From JBCCMB01 sp039026555 (lineage in GTDB: Bacteria > Pseudomonadota > Alphaproteobacteria > Caulobacterales > Hyphomonadaceae): a stretch of 13,976 nt of DNA. This document shows, piece by piece, positions 6,439 to 13,784 of the stretch (positions are counted from its first letter, which is position 1; each line of letters opens with the position of its first letter). The DNA is taken from NCBI GenBank assembly GCA_039026555.1, contig JBCCMB010000067.1, positions 1 through 13,976 on the forward strand, in the 5' to 3' direction. Below the pieces are notes generated by a model, which made no database searches, was not told the origin of the DNA, and saw nothing but the letters and a program-made list of their open reading frames with translations. The position numbers and the translations under genes were made by a program.

Positions 6439-6467
6439 TTATCGCCCATTTGAGCGACGTGCGGCAA
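6439..6467 (-). promoter_or_regulatory. Candidate promoter of tRNA-Arg
   Basis: On the minus strand TTGCCG (6467-6462) and CGATAA (6444-6439) are 17 bases apart, and the tRNA 5' end lies 11 bases beyond the -10. Spacing and position are right for a housekeeping promoter giving a very short leader, but the hexamers match the consensus only in part. Confidence 0.3.
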
Positions 6468-6495
6468 GCCGTTTTAGAGCTAGAAAATAGCTATA

Positions 6496-6515
6496 TACGC
6501 CAAAGACTTGGCGTA
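6496..6515 (-). terminator. Hairpin after cheR, candidate terminator of the chemotaxis operon
   Basis: TACGCCAA-AGAC-TTGGCGTA forms a perfect 8-bp stem with a 4-base loop, 23 bases after the cheR stop codon. On the minus strand it is followed by TATATAGCTATTTTC, only moderately T-rich. On the plus strand it is followed by GTTTCTT. A second small hairpin, AGCTA/TAGCT (6478-6492), lies just beyond. Factor-independent termination is plausible but the U-tract is imperfect. Confidence 0.4.
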
Positions 6516-6538
6516 GTTTCTTAGAGTGCTGATCGAAG

Positions 6539-7396
6539 TTAGGCCGCGCGAATGGGCGCGCGCACTGACGGCGCGCCAGCCGACTGGGTCGCAGACGACA
6601 ATTGATAGAGCCCGCGCTTTTCCTTCGCCGCTTCAAACTCACGCGTGACGCCAATCACCGTCTCCGCCGCGCCAAGAATGAGATAGCCGCCCGGGTTCAT
6701 CAATTGCGAAATCCGGCCCAGAACTTGACCCTTTGTCGGCGCGTCAAAATAGATCAGCACATTCCGGCAGAAGACGACGTCGAACTTACCCAGCGCCGCA
6801 GGCGCCTCCATCAAATTGTGCTTCTTAAACGTCACCATGGACCGCAGCCGATCAGAGATCGCCCAAAGATCGTTCTTCTGGGTGAAGTATTTCATCATCA
6901 GCTGAATGGGCAGGCCGCGTTGGACTTCAAACTGGCTGTAAAGGCCAGATTTGGCTTTCTCCAAGACCCGCTCGGATATGTCGGTCGCCACGATTTCGAC
7001 CGGCAAGCCGCCTGTCAGCGTCGGCGATTGATCCATCAACATGGCCAGCGAATAAGGCTCCTGCCCCGTTGAACACGCCGCGCACCAAATCCGCAGCCGA
7101 CGCGCGCCGGTCTGCATCAGATTCGGCAGAACCGTATCCTTCATGTGATCAAAGGGGGTCTTATCGCGGAAGAAGAACGTCTCGTTCGTCGTCATGACGT
7201 CGACCACTTGAATGATCAAACGCTCGTCGCGGCGCGTGCGGACGACTTTGAACAAGTCCTCAATGGACCCCAGCCCTTCTTTACGCGCAAGCGGGGCGAG
7301 CCGGCTTTCCAAGAGATAGGTCTTGTCGGCGGTTAGAACGATGCCCGCGCGCTGGCGCAACAGGCCCGATATGAAGTCGAAATCCGAGCTGTTCAC
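6539..7396 (-). CDS. cheR: CheR, chemoreceptor glutamate methyltransferase
   Basis: The 285-residue protein uses S-adenosylmethionine to methylate glutamates on chemoreceptor signalling helices, the adaptation arm opposed by CheB. The N-terminal helical domain occupies about 1-75 and ends in 'TTNETFFFR' (69-77). The SAM-binding domain shows 'CSTGQEPYS' (108-116), 'ATDIS' (137-141) and 'FCRNVLIYF' (209-217). The C-terminus ends in an Ala/Pro-rich tail. The GTG start at 7396 immediately follows the cheB stop codon with no gap, and GGAG eight bases upstream lies inside cheB, so translation is probably coupled. No receptor gene is in the window, so its substrates are encoded elsewhere. Confidence 0.95.
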   Translation of the reverse strand: MNSSDFDFISGLLRQRAGIVLTADKTYLLESRLAPLARKEGLGSIEDLFKVVRTRRDERLIIQVVDVMTTNETFFFRDKTPFDHMKDTVLPNLMQTGARRLRIWCAACSTGQEPYSLAMLMDQSPTLTGGLPVEIVATDISERVLEKAKSGLYSQFEVQRGLPIQLMMKYFTQKNDLWAISDRLRSMVTFKKHNLMEAPAALGKFDVVFCRNVLIYFDAPTKGQVLGRISQLMNPGGYLILGAAETVIGVTREFEAAKEKRGLYQLSSATQSAGAPSVRAPIRAA

Positions 7397-8500
7397 CTAT
7401 GCGTCTCCATTCATAATTTTTTGCGCCAATGGCGAAAGATCTTTAATGGGTTTAATAACTTCGGCGTGGCCGGCGGTCGCAACAGCGCCCGGCATGCCCC
7501 AAACGACGCTGCTCGCCTCGTCTTGGACAATAATTCTCCCGCCCGCTTGAACGATTTGGCCAGCTCCGTCTTTGCCGTCTGACCCCATTCCAGTCAAAAC
7601 AACGCCCAGAAGGCGCGATCCGAACGCAGACGATGCGGTCTCAAACAAGGGGTCGGCGGCGGGTCGGCAGAAATTCACAGGCGGGCTTTGATCCAACTGA
7701 ATAACAGGCCCGGCTGCGCCTTTGACGATCTTCATGTGATAATCGCCCGGCGCTAGATAAATATGTCCGGATTTGATCGGGTCGCCATTTTTCGGCTCAA
7801 TGCAAGGACGCCCGGTCACAGAGGCGATCTTATCGGCCAAAATCGTCGTGAAAGTCGGCGGCATGTGTTGCACGATCAGGATCGGCGCATCTATCTGCTT
7901 TGCGATCGGCCCCAAAAAGGCTTGCAGCGCCTGCGGCCCGCCGGTCGAAGATGCGACCACCATTGCAGAGGGTCGTAAGAGTCCGCGTCCAGGGACAGCC
8001 GCCGGTCGAGGGCGGGGTTGCGGCGTCGGGGTTTTCGGAAAGGCGCGAGGGTTGGCCGCGCGTTGCGCCGCGCCGCCGAGCGCACGCACTTTCGCAAGCA
8101 ATTCGCGCTTATAGACGTCCGCACTGGCTAAGCCGTTGGCTTCCGGCTTTGGCAGATAATCCGCAGCGCCCAGCGACATAGCTGTAAGCGTGGTCTTGGC
8201 GCCGCGACCGGTCAAAGTGGACGCCATGACGATGCGCGCATCCGGGGCGAGCTTACGTAATTGCGGCAGGGCGGTTAGCCCATCCATACGCGGCATCTCA
8301 ACGTCGAGAATGACAACGTCCGGCGACGCGGCCGCGATTTTCTCGATCGCTTGCACGCCGTCGGAGCACGCTTCGACAATCTCGATATCGCGTTCGCTCT
8401 CAAGCCATCTTTTGGTGAGACCGCGAACGACCGCGCTGTCGTCAACCAGCATAACGCGGATCGGAGCGGGCGCGTTCAGGTTAGGCGCTGCTAGCGTCAC
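7397..8500 (-). CDS. cheB: CheB, chemoreceptor methylesterase/glutamine deamidase
   Basis: The 367-residue, two-domain protein has an N-terminal receiver domain with the acidic pair D20-D21, phospho-acceptor D66 ('VILDVEMP') and K117. A Pro/Arg-rich linker of about 35 residues (146-178) leads to the esterase domain. The catalytic triad is visible: S184 in 'ASSTGG', H211 in 'VQHMPP' and D307 in 'GMGSDG'. Phosphorylation by CheA relieves inhibition by the receiver domain, so that methyl groups are removed from receptors. The GTG start is preceded by AGGA at eight bases, 14 bases after the cheY stop. The gene abuts cheR. Confidence 0.95.
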   Translation of the reverse strand: MTLAAPNLNAPAPIRVMLVDDSAVVRGLTKRWLESERDIEIVEACSDGVQAIEKIAAASPDVVILDVEMPRMDGLTALPQLRKLAPDARIVMASTLTGRGAKTTLTAMSLGAADYLPKPEANGLASADVYKRELLAKVRALGGAAQRAANPRAFPKTPTPQPRPRPAAVPGRGLLRPSAMVVASSTGGPQALQAFLGPIAKQIDAPILIVQHMPPTFTTILADKIASVTGRPCIEPKNGDPIKSGHIYLAPGDYHMKIVKGAAGPVIQLDQSPPVNFCRPAADPLFETASSAFGSRLLGVVLTGMGSDGKDGAGQIVQAGGRIIVQDEASSVVWGMPGAVATAGHAEVIKPIKDLSPLAQKIMNGDA

Positions 8501-8514
8501 AAGCGTATCCTAAT

Positions 8515-8880
8515 CTAGACCAGGCCGACTTCGGCGAATTTGGACTCAATGATTTCGCTGTCGAACGGCTTCATGATGTACTCATTGGCGCCGGATCGGA
8601 TCGCCTCGGCGATGTGCGACATGTCGTTCTCGGTCGTGCAGAAGACCACGACAGGACGGTCGCCGCCCGGCTCGCGACGTAGCGCGCGCAGGAAATCAAT
8701 GCCGTTCATCACAGGCATGTTCCAATCCAAAAGCACGGCGTCTGGCATATCGCTTCGGCACTGGTCCAACGCTTCCGCGCCGTCGGCCGCTTCGTTCGTA
8801 TCGAACTTCAGATCTTCTAAGATTCTACGCGCCACTTTACGTACAACCCGGCTATCATCGACAATCAAGCATCGCTTCAT
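8515..8880 (-). CDS. cheY: CheY, single-domain chemotaxis response regulator
   Basis: The 121-residue stand-alone receiver domain has a complete active site: D8-D9, phospho-acceptor D52 ('LLDWNMP'), T82 and K104 ('IMKPF'), with an aromatic Y101 at the switch position. It is phosphorylated by CheA and should bind the flagellar switch or act as a phosphate sink. Which of the two cannot be told from sequence, since alphaproteobacteria often have several CheY proteins. It is 17 bases downstream of cheW and 14 upstream of cheB. Unlike the receivers at 2911-4749, it keeps both acidic-pocket residues and has no extension. Confidence 0.93.
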   Translation of the reverse strand: MKRCLIVDDSRVVRKVARRILEDLKFDTNEAADGAEALDQCRSDMPDAVLLDWNMPVMNGIDFLRALRREPGGDRPVVVFCTTENDMSHIAEAIRSGANEYIMKPFDSEIIESKFAEVGLV

Positions 8881-8897
8881 TTCGCCTGTCCCTTCTA

Positions 8898-9350
8898 CTA
8901 AGCCGCAAGGCCGTCTTCCAAACCTTCAACGGCCAGCATGCGGCCGATATCCATAACGACGAGCAGTTTGTCGTTGAGGCGATGCACGCCCTTGGCGACG
9001 CTCGCCCAAATTGGATCCAAATTCACCGGATTGGCTTCCAGCGTATCGTTTTCCAAGCGCATGACTTCGCCGATCTGATCGATGATCAGGCCGAAGCTCT
9101 CGCCGTCCTGTTCGACGCCGATGGCCATGACGTTGGATTGATCTTCATCACGCCGGCCCAAACCCAAGCGCGCGCGCGCATCGATCGCGGTCACAATGCG
9201 ACCGCGCAGGTTTAAGACGCCGGCGATTTCAGGCCGCGCCATCGGCACCGGCGTAATCGAGCTTGGCGCAAAAACGTCGTGGACGTTTGAGACCTCGGCG
9301 CCGAAAAGCTGGCCGCCTATCGTGAAGGTCACGTATTCGGTTGAACTCAT
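8898..9350 (-). CDS. cheW: CheW, receptor-kinase coupling protein
   Basis: The 150-residue single CheW-like domain starts 'TEYVTFTIGGQLFGAEVSNV' and has 'VPMARPEIAGVLNLRGRIV', 'DARARLGL' and 'GLIIDQIGEVMRL', the standard double beta-barrel landmarks. It links receptors to the CheA P5 domain in the array. The ATG overlaps the cheA stop codon in an ATGA arrangement (9347-9350), which usually gives translational coupling and balanced amounts of CheA and CheW. Confidence 0.95.
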   Translation of the reverse strand: MSSTEYVTFTIGGQLFGAEVSNVHDVFAPSSITPVPMARPEIAGVLNLRGRIVTAIDARARLGLGRRDEDQSNVMAIGVEQDGESFGLIIDQIGEVMRLENDTLEANPVNLDPIWASVAKGVHRLNDKLLVVMDIGRMLAVEGLEDGLAA

Positions 9351-12031
9351 GCCGCGTGTCCCCGCATTTTAAGCGCATAATCCAGCGCCGACAGCAGCGC
9401 GTGGCGATCGGATTTTGGAATGCTCTGACCGAGAGCCGTGGGCTCTGCGTCCTGTCGGCTGGAGACGCCGATCCGCGCCGCATTCGCCGTCGATTCCGAC
9501 CGTTCCACCGCCTCGGCGAAACGCGCCGCCGTTACGGATTGGTCGACGTCTGCAATAACTGCATCGAAGCGTGCGCCGCTTTCAATCATGCGCAGCGCCG
9601 CGCGCTCGTCTTCGGCGATAGACACATTGTATCCAGCTGCAGAAAGAAGCGGCGACAACATGTTTTGGAAGAACGGGTGGGTCTCAACCAACAGAACAGA
9701 GCGCGTATCGATTTCGCCCTCGACCTTGTTGGCGGCGTCCGCCCAATCCGGATCGCCTTGATTGAGATAATAAGCGACATCGATGACTTGCGTTGCTTTG
9801 CCTTTGAGCACCGCCGTGCCGAGCACGCCTGGAGAAGCGTCTGCAAGCTCTACATTCATTCGCTCATTGACGATGTCTAAGATCTCATCGACCGCCACCC
9901 CGATCACCGACTCGCCTTGGTTGAACACCAAGATCGGCTGGCGGCCCTCGGTCTTCAGAGCGTGCGGACCCGCCGCATGAACCAGAGGCATCAGCTTGCC
10001 GCGATACTGAACGACAGTGCCGGTTTGCGAGACCTCGAAGCTTTCCGCGTCGAGCTCCTCCAAACGCGTGACGAGCCCCAGCGGACAGGCGCGGGGCTCC
10101 ATGCCGCCAGCGCGGAACAGGAGCAGACTTGTTTTGTCGTCTTGATAGGTCATCTGCGCGTCGCCCTCTTGAGCAACCGACTGTACGCCGCCCTCGACGC
10201 TGGCGCCGGCTTTAGAGACGCCGTTCGGGTCTAGGATCAGAATGACCGACCCGTCGCCCAATATCGTCGCGCCGGAATATTCACGCACGCCTTGCAACAT
10301 TTTTGTGAGCGGTTTGACCACGATCTCTTCGGTGTCGAACACTTCGTCGACCACCAAGCCGAACCGATTGTCTCCGACCTGCATGACCACGACGAACGCA
10401 TTGCCGTTTTCGTCCACCGCAGGTCCTTCGCCATCGGTGATGTTCAACACGTCCGACAGCGCCACAAGCGGCAGCAGGCGATCTCGCAGCCGCAGCACTT
10501 GCGTGTCATTGATCTTTTCAACCTTGTGCTCGCGCTCATCGCCCGTGCGAACCAATTCCACGACCGACAATTGAGGCAGCGCGAAGCGATCCTCGCCAAT
10601 GCCGACGATCAATGCGGAGATAATCGCCAAGGTCAGCGGGATTTTGATGATGAACGTCGTGCCCTCGCCCTGTATGGCGCGCAGGTCGATGGCGCCTCCA
10701 ATCAGCTCGATATTCGTTTTCACCACATCCATACCGACGCCGCGGCCGGAAATATTGGTGACTTTCGCAGCGGTTGAAAAACCTGGCGCAAAGATCAAGC
10801 GGTGAACTTCGCGGTCCGACATCGACAAAGCTTCAGCAGCGTCGACAACGCCTTTCTCGATCGCTTTTTGCCGGATCCGCTCCGTCTTAAGGCCAGCCCC
10901 GTCATCCGACACTTCGATGATAATGTGCCCGCCTTCATGGTAAGCGCGCAGATTGATGGTGCCTGCGTCCGGCTTACCCGACGCTTTGCGCTCGTCCGGC
11001 GTTTCAACGCCATGATCGCAAGAATTGCGGATCATGTGGGTCAGCGGATCTTTGATAAGATCCAGCACTTGGCGGTCGAGCTCGGTATTCTCGCCGTCCA
11101 TCATCAAATTGATTTTTTTGCCAAGATCGTTGGAGGCGTCGCGCACGATCCGCGGCAGTTTTTTCCACGCTGAGCCGATGGGCTGCATCCGCGTTTTCAT
11201 CACGCCTTCCTGCAGTTCGGCTGTGATGTTCGACAGACGCTGAAGCGGAGTTTTGAACTCGCTCTCATCAGTGTTTCGGACCATTTGCAGCAATTGGTTC
11301 CGCGTCAGCACCAATTCAGAGACCATGGTCATAAGGTCTTCGAGCACATCCACATTGACGCGAATGGTCTGATTAACGACCGGCACATTGTCGCCGCCCG
11401 CCGGCTTGTCAGGGTCTTCCGCCGGCTTTGCGTTTTCAATGTCGGCGGGCCCATCAACCGAATTGAACGCGGCTTCCAAATCTGCAAGCGATACTTCGCC
11501 GGGGCGCAGCTCGCGGCCGAGCGCTTCATCCCAATTCGGTCCGCGATCGATGGGTTCATCGTCGGCGTCCGCGAGATCTGAATCATGGGCCAAATCAACC
11601 TCCGGCTCCACAACCGCCGCGGCCGGCGCCGGTTTAGGCGTCGACGGAGCTGGACCGTTGATCGACATATCTTCCAGGCGTGCGATCAATTCCGCATCAT
11701 CGCCGTCAGGTTCCGCGCCCGTGCTTTCCAGATGGCCGACCAATTCTTTGATCTGGTCGAGCGACTCAAGAACCAACGTCACCGCATCCGGCGTGACTTC
11801 GAGCGCGCCGTCGCGGAATTTGCCCAGCAATGTCTCGCCGGCGTGCGCCACCGCTTCTAAGCGCGGAAGCCCCAAAAAGCCGCACGTGCCTTTGATCGTA
11901 TGCACCAAGCGAAAAATGTTGTTGAGCGTCGCCTCATCGTTCGGCTGACTCTCGAATTTCACCAATTCGGTGTCTATAACTTCGAGGCTTTCGGCCGTTT
12001 CAGTGAGAAATTCGCTGAGTAGGTCGTCCAT
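9347..12031 (-). CDS. cheA: CheA-type hybrid histidine kinase with second CheW-like and C-terminal receiver-like domains
   Basis: The 894-residue protein is longer than a typical CheA (about 650-750). The P1/HPt domain spans 1-105 with phospho-accepting H44 in 'LVHTIKGTCGFLG'. Residues 126-215 are a Pro/Ala/Asp-rich linker with no recognisable CheY-binding P2 domain. P3 dimerisation starts near 220 ('VNVDVLEDLMTMVSELV'). P4 ATPase shows 'MIRNSCDHGVE' (333-343), 'SDDGAGL' (375-381) and 'GRGVGMDVV' (429-437). P5 spans about 460-600. A second CheW-like domain (633-757) and a receiver-like domain (777-890) follow. The receiver keeps D828 and K873 but has only E783 at the acidic pocket. It may be a phosphate sink or a degenerate regulatory domain. 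A weak GAGTGAG precedes the ATG. Confidence 0.93.
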   Translation of the reverse strand: MDDLLSEFLTETAESLEVIDTELVKFESQPNDEATLNNIFRLVHTIKGTCGFLGLPRLEAVAHAGETLLGKFRDGALEVTPDAVTLVLESLDQIKELVGHLESTGAEPDGDDAELIARLEDMSINGPAPSTPKPAPAAAVVEPEVDLAHDSDLADADDEPIDRGPNWDEALGRELRPGEVSLADLEAAFNSVDGPADIENAKPAEDPDKPAGGDNVPVVNQTIRVNVDVLEDLMTMVSELVLTRNQLLQMVRNTDESEFKTPLQRLSNITAELQEGVMKTRMQPIGSAWKKLPRIVRDASNDLGKKINLMMDGENTELDRQVLDLIKDPLTHMIRNSCDHGVETPDERKASGKPDAGTINLRAYHEGGHIIIEVSDDGAGLKTERIRQKAIEKGVVDAAEALSMSDREVHRLIFAPGFSTAAKVTNISGRGVGMDVVKTNIELIGGAIDLRAIQGEGTTFIIKIPLTLAIISALIVGIGEDRFALPQLSVVELVRTGDEREHKVEKINDTQVLRLRDRLLPLVALSDVLNITDGEGPAVDENGNAFVVVMQVGDNRFGLVVDEVFDTEEIVVKPLTKMLQGVREYSGATILGDGSVILILDPNGVSKAGASVEGGVQSVAQEGDAQMTYQDDKTSLLLFRAGGMEPRACPLGLVTRLEELDAESFEVSQTGTVVQYRGKLMPLVHAAGPHALKTEGRQPILVFNQGESVIGVAVDEILDIVNERMNVELADASPGVLGTAVLKGKATQVIDVAYYLNQGDPDWADAANKVEGEIDTRSVLLVETHPFFQNMLSPLLSAAGYNVSIAEDERAALRMIESGARFDAVIADVDQSVTAARFAEAVERSESTANAARIGVSSRQDAEPTALGQSIPKSDRHALLSALDYALKMRGHAA

Positions 12032-12142
12032 AGTCTCACTCGTGCAGACGCCGTAGAGTTTTCCGGCATTTAGAGCAAGCTAAGCAGGCTTAGGGTTAAG
12101 AATTCGCTTCTAAGTTTAACCAATTGCCATGTTTTGGCGGGT
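12032..12142 (-). promoter_or_regulatory. chpT-cheA gap with two inverted repeats
   Basis: The 111-base gap holds the perfect palindrome CTAAGC-AG-GCTTAG (12080-12093). Next to it is a GGTTAA/TTAACC inverted pair (12094-12099 and 12116-12121) spaced by 16 bases. These may be operator sites or an attenuating hairpin before cheA. The TTAA half-sites recall CtrA boxes, but the spacing is not the 7 bases CtrA requires. No clear -35/-10 pair was found, so cheA may be read both from here and from the chpT promoter. Confidence 0.35.
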
Positions 12143-12766
12143 TCAAAGCGGCACGCGCGCCGTCGCCGTAACAGATCCCGCGTCGCTGACGGCGGAGAGG
12201 TTCGCCCTCAAATCGTCCGCGATCACCTTGGCGAAATAGGGCTGAATATTGCGCGCCGTCCATCCGCCTTCCGGCTCGTCTCCAGCAAGCGCGGACGACA
12301 CCGCCGCTTTTAGATCCACGCGATCCGCCTCGCCGCGCGCCATCAGAACCCGCGTATCGCCTTCGCGCTCGGCGCTGACGGCGACCGTGCCGCCCCAGGC
12401 AAGCCCCTCCCCGACAATAATGGCGAGGTTCATCAACAACCGCACTTCGCCAAAGCTCAAAGGATCGCCGCCGACGCGCCAATCTAAATCGGCTTTGAGA
12501 TCGTTGAAATAAGACGAGAACAGTTCTTTGGCGTCATGCAGATCCGCCGCGCCTTCTTGCAAACCCACCGATCCAAAAGCGTAGCGCAAGAATGTCAGCT
12601 TCGAGGTCGTCGTTTCCACGCCGGAGCGCAAAAGCTGCTCGGCTTGATCCCTCATCCCCATTTCGTCATTGAGAAGATCGACGCCGGTTGTGAGCGAAGA
12701 GACTGGCGAGACCAGGTCGTGACAAATGCGCGACGCCAAAAGCGCCGCCAATTTTGAAGCTTCCAT
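12143..12766 (-). CDS. chpT: ChpT-family histidine phosphotransferase
   Basis: The 207-residue protein has an N-terminal DHp-like hairpin with 'SRICHDLVSPVSSL', where H16 is the expected phosphorylated histidine. A histidine-kinase-like C-terminal domain follows ('LLMNLAIIVGEGLAWGGTVAV') without ATP-binding G-boxes. This is the ChpT layout. In Caulobacter ChpT carries phosphate from the hybrid kinase CckA to CtrA and CpdR, which control the cell cycle and flagellar genes. The ATG at 12766 has only a weak ribosome binding site (GGACCAG). The gene is 111 bases upstream of cheA on the same strand, with the che genes following, so shared transcription is plausible. Neither cckA nor ctrA is in the window. 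Confidence 0.88.
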   Translation of the reverse strand: MEASKLAALLASRICHDLVSPVSSLTTGVDLLNDEMGMRDQAEQLLRSGVETTTSKLTFLRYAFGSVGLQEGAADLHDAKELFSSYFNDLKADLDWRVGGDPLSFGEVRLLMNLAIIVGEGLAWGGTVAVSAEREGDTRVLMARGEADRVDLKAAVSSALAGDEPEGGWTARNIQPYFAKVIADDLRANLSAVSDAGSVTATARVPL

Positions 12767-12801
12767 ATCGATCTGGTCCAGCCCTTGATAATTATGTGAT
12801 T

Positions 12802-12847
12802 CGCTTGTGGGGCGATTGTTCGCTCAAGCGGGGCTCAGACACAAGCG
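12802..12847 (-). repeat. Repeated CGCTTG elements upstream of chpT
   Basis: CGCTTGTG (12802-12809) and CACAAGCG (12840-12847) form a perfect 8-bp inverted repeat. A third copy, CAAGCG, lies at 12825-12830. On the minus strand the two right-hand copies are direct repeats 17 bases apart. They fill the 118-base gap between the upstream membrane protein gene and chpT and may be regulator sites or part of a long-loop hairpin. No confident promoter boxes were assigned. Confidence 0.3.
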
Positions 12848-12884
12848 TTTGATCGCGCGCGAGATGTTCACCCTTGGGGATGCG

Positions 12885-13112
12885 TCAAATTTTGCGGTGG
12901 TCGATCTCGTCGCGGCCCTTGCGAGCGCTCCAGAACAAAAGGCCAAACAAGCCTAAGGACACAATCACCGACCCCAATGCGCCAAGAATGAACGCCCAGA
13001 GCATATGCCCGCTGGGCAGCGGCAGATCGGTTTCAGCAAACAGTCTAAAGACGATCAAAACCGTCCCAGCGAGCGCCGCAAACAACGCTAACACTAACAC
13101 GCCCGCTTTCAT
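12885..13112 (-). CDS. Small two-helix membrane protein, unrecognised
   Basis: The 75-residue protein has two hydrophobic segments: about 4-24 ('GVLVLALFAALAGTVLIVF') and 38-62 ('WAFILGALGSVIVSLGLFGLL'). The loop between them contains 'ETDLPLPSGH', and the charged C-terminal tail contains 'RKGRDEIDHRK'. I do not recognise the family. The ATG at 13112 has GGGAGA seven bases upstream. The gene lies 36 bases after ydbL on the same strand, so it could be co-transcribed with the ydbH-ynbE-ydbL set and share an envelope role. That is inference from position. It could also be an unrelated gene reading toward chpT. Confidence 0.6.
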   Translation of the reverse strand: MKAGVLVLALFAALAGTVLIVFRLFAETDLPLPSGHMLWAFILGALGSVIVSLGLFGLLFWSARKGRDEIDHRKI

Positions 13113-13148
13113 TCGATGTCTCCCATATGCAGGCTCAAAACCGCGCCG

Positions 13149-13496
13149 TCATTTTTTGACCCACCCGGATCCCGGATTGAGGTATTCGCCGCTCCTCGCG
13201 CGCGCGAATTGTTTTTCGGCCGTCAGCGCTGCGACGGTCGCAATGCTCTCGCCCGAGCTTTCGGACAAACGCGTATACGCCTCCCGACGCATCGCGTTGA
13301 TTTCCTGCACGCGCCGTTTGACCGCGTTGGAGGCTGCGCTTGAATTCACCACGCCCAAATAGCCGTCCGACTGTTCGCCAACCACGCCCTGCGCCTTGGC
13401 TTGGTCGATTACGGCGTCCGCATGCGCCGCCGGCGCCGCAAGGATAAACATCGCCGCAAGGACCGCCGCCGCCGAACTCCAAAATCTCGCCAACAT
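13149..13496 (-). CDS. ydbL: YdbL family secreted protein (DUF1318)
   Basis: The 115-residue protein has a Sec signal peptide: a short basic start, a hydrophobic core and 'APAAHA' before predicted cleavage at about residue 26. The mature part begins 'DAVIDQAKAQGVVGEQSDGYLG' and has 'VQEINAMRREAYTRLSESSG', the DUF1318 landmarks. In E. coli YdbL is a periplasmic partner of YnbE and YdbH and is thought to control YnbE assembly. The ATG at 13496 has GGGAGG upstream. An open extension to 13547 overlaps the preceding gene and hides the signal peptide, so it was not used. The order ydbH-ynbE-ydbL is the same as in enterobacteria. Confidence 0.87.
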   Translation of the reverse strand: MLARFWSSAAAVLAAMFILAAPAAHADAVIDQAKAQGVVGEQSDGYLGVVNSSAASNAVKRRVQEINAMRREAYTRLSESSGESIATVAALTAEKQFARARSGEYLNPGSGWVKK

Positions 13497-13521
13497 CTGC
13501 TCGCCTCCCAAATCGTCGCGC

Positions 13522-13725
13522 CTAGAATATATCTGGATTGTCCGCAATCAGGTCCTCGATGTCTTTATCGAGCCTGACGCGAACTTCCTGATCGATTTTC
13601 ACGTTCAAATTGATGGTGATCGGCTTGTCGGGCGCTTGCACTTTCACCGTCGGCGCACATGCGCTTAAGCCAAGTGAGACAAAAAGCGCCGGCGCAATCA
13701 GCCATTTGGCGTGAGGTCCGATCAT
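13522..13725 (-). CDS. ynbE: YnbE family outer-membrane lipoprotein
   Basis: The 67-residue lipoprotein precursor has a lipobox 'LSAC' with C23 as the lipidated residue. The mature part, 'APTVKVQAPDKPITINLNVK', followed by 'DQEVRVRLDKDIEDL', is characteristic of YnbE. In E. coli YnbE sits in the outer membrane and is thought to extend the YdbH beta-rich bridge to it, helping phospholipid transport across the periplasm. The ATG at 13725 has AAGGAG six bases upstream. An in-frame start at 13740 is less likely. The gene lies 59 bases after ydbH and 25 bases before ydbL. Confidence 0.88.
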   Translation of the reverse strand: MIGPHAKWLIAPALFVSLGLSACAPTVKVQAPDKPITINLNVKIDQEVRVRLDKDIEDLIADNPDIF

Positions 13726-13784
13726 GTTCAACTCCTTCACGCGGGTCGTGCGGTCCGACTATCTCGCCGCCGCAAGCCGCGTGG

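Noticed and set aside
6471..6491. Plus-strand sequence closely resembling the start of the SpCas9 guide scaffold (GTTTTAGAGCTAGAAA, one extra A, then TAGC).
   Set aside because: The similarity stops there: the following bases do not continue the scaffold, there is no repeat-spacer array, no tracrRNA partner and no cas gene. It reads as a short natural hairpin. An exact search for vector contamination would settle it.
13497..13547. Upstream start for ydbL.
   Set aside because: It would overlap ynbE and bury the signal peptide. The ATG at 13496 has a GGGAGG site and begins a normal signal sequence.
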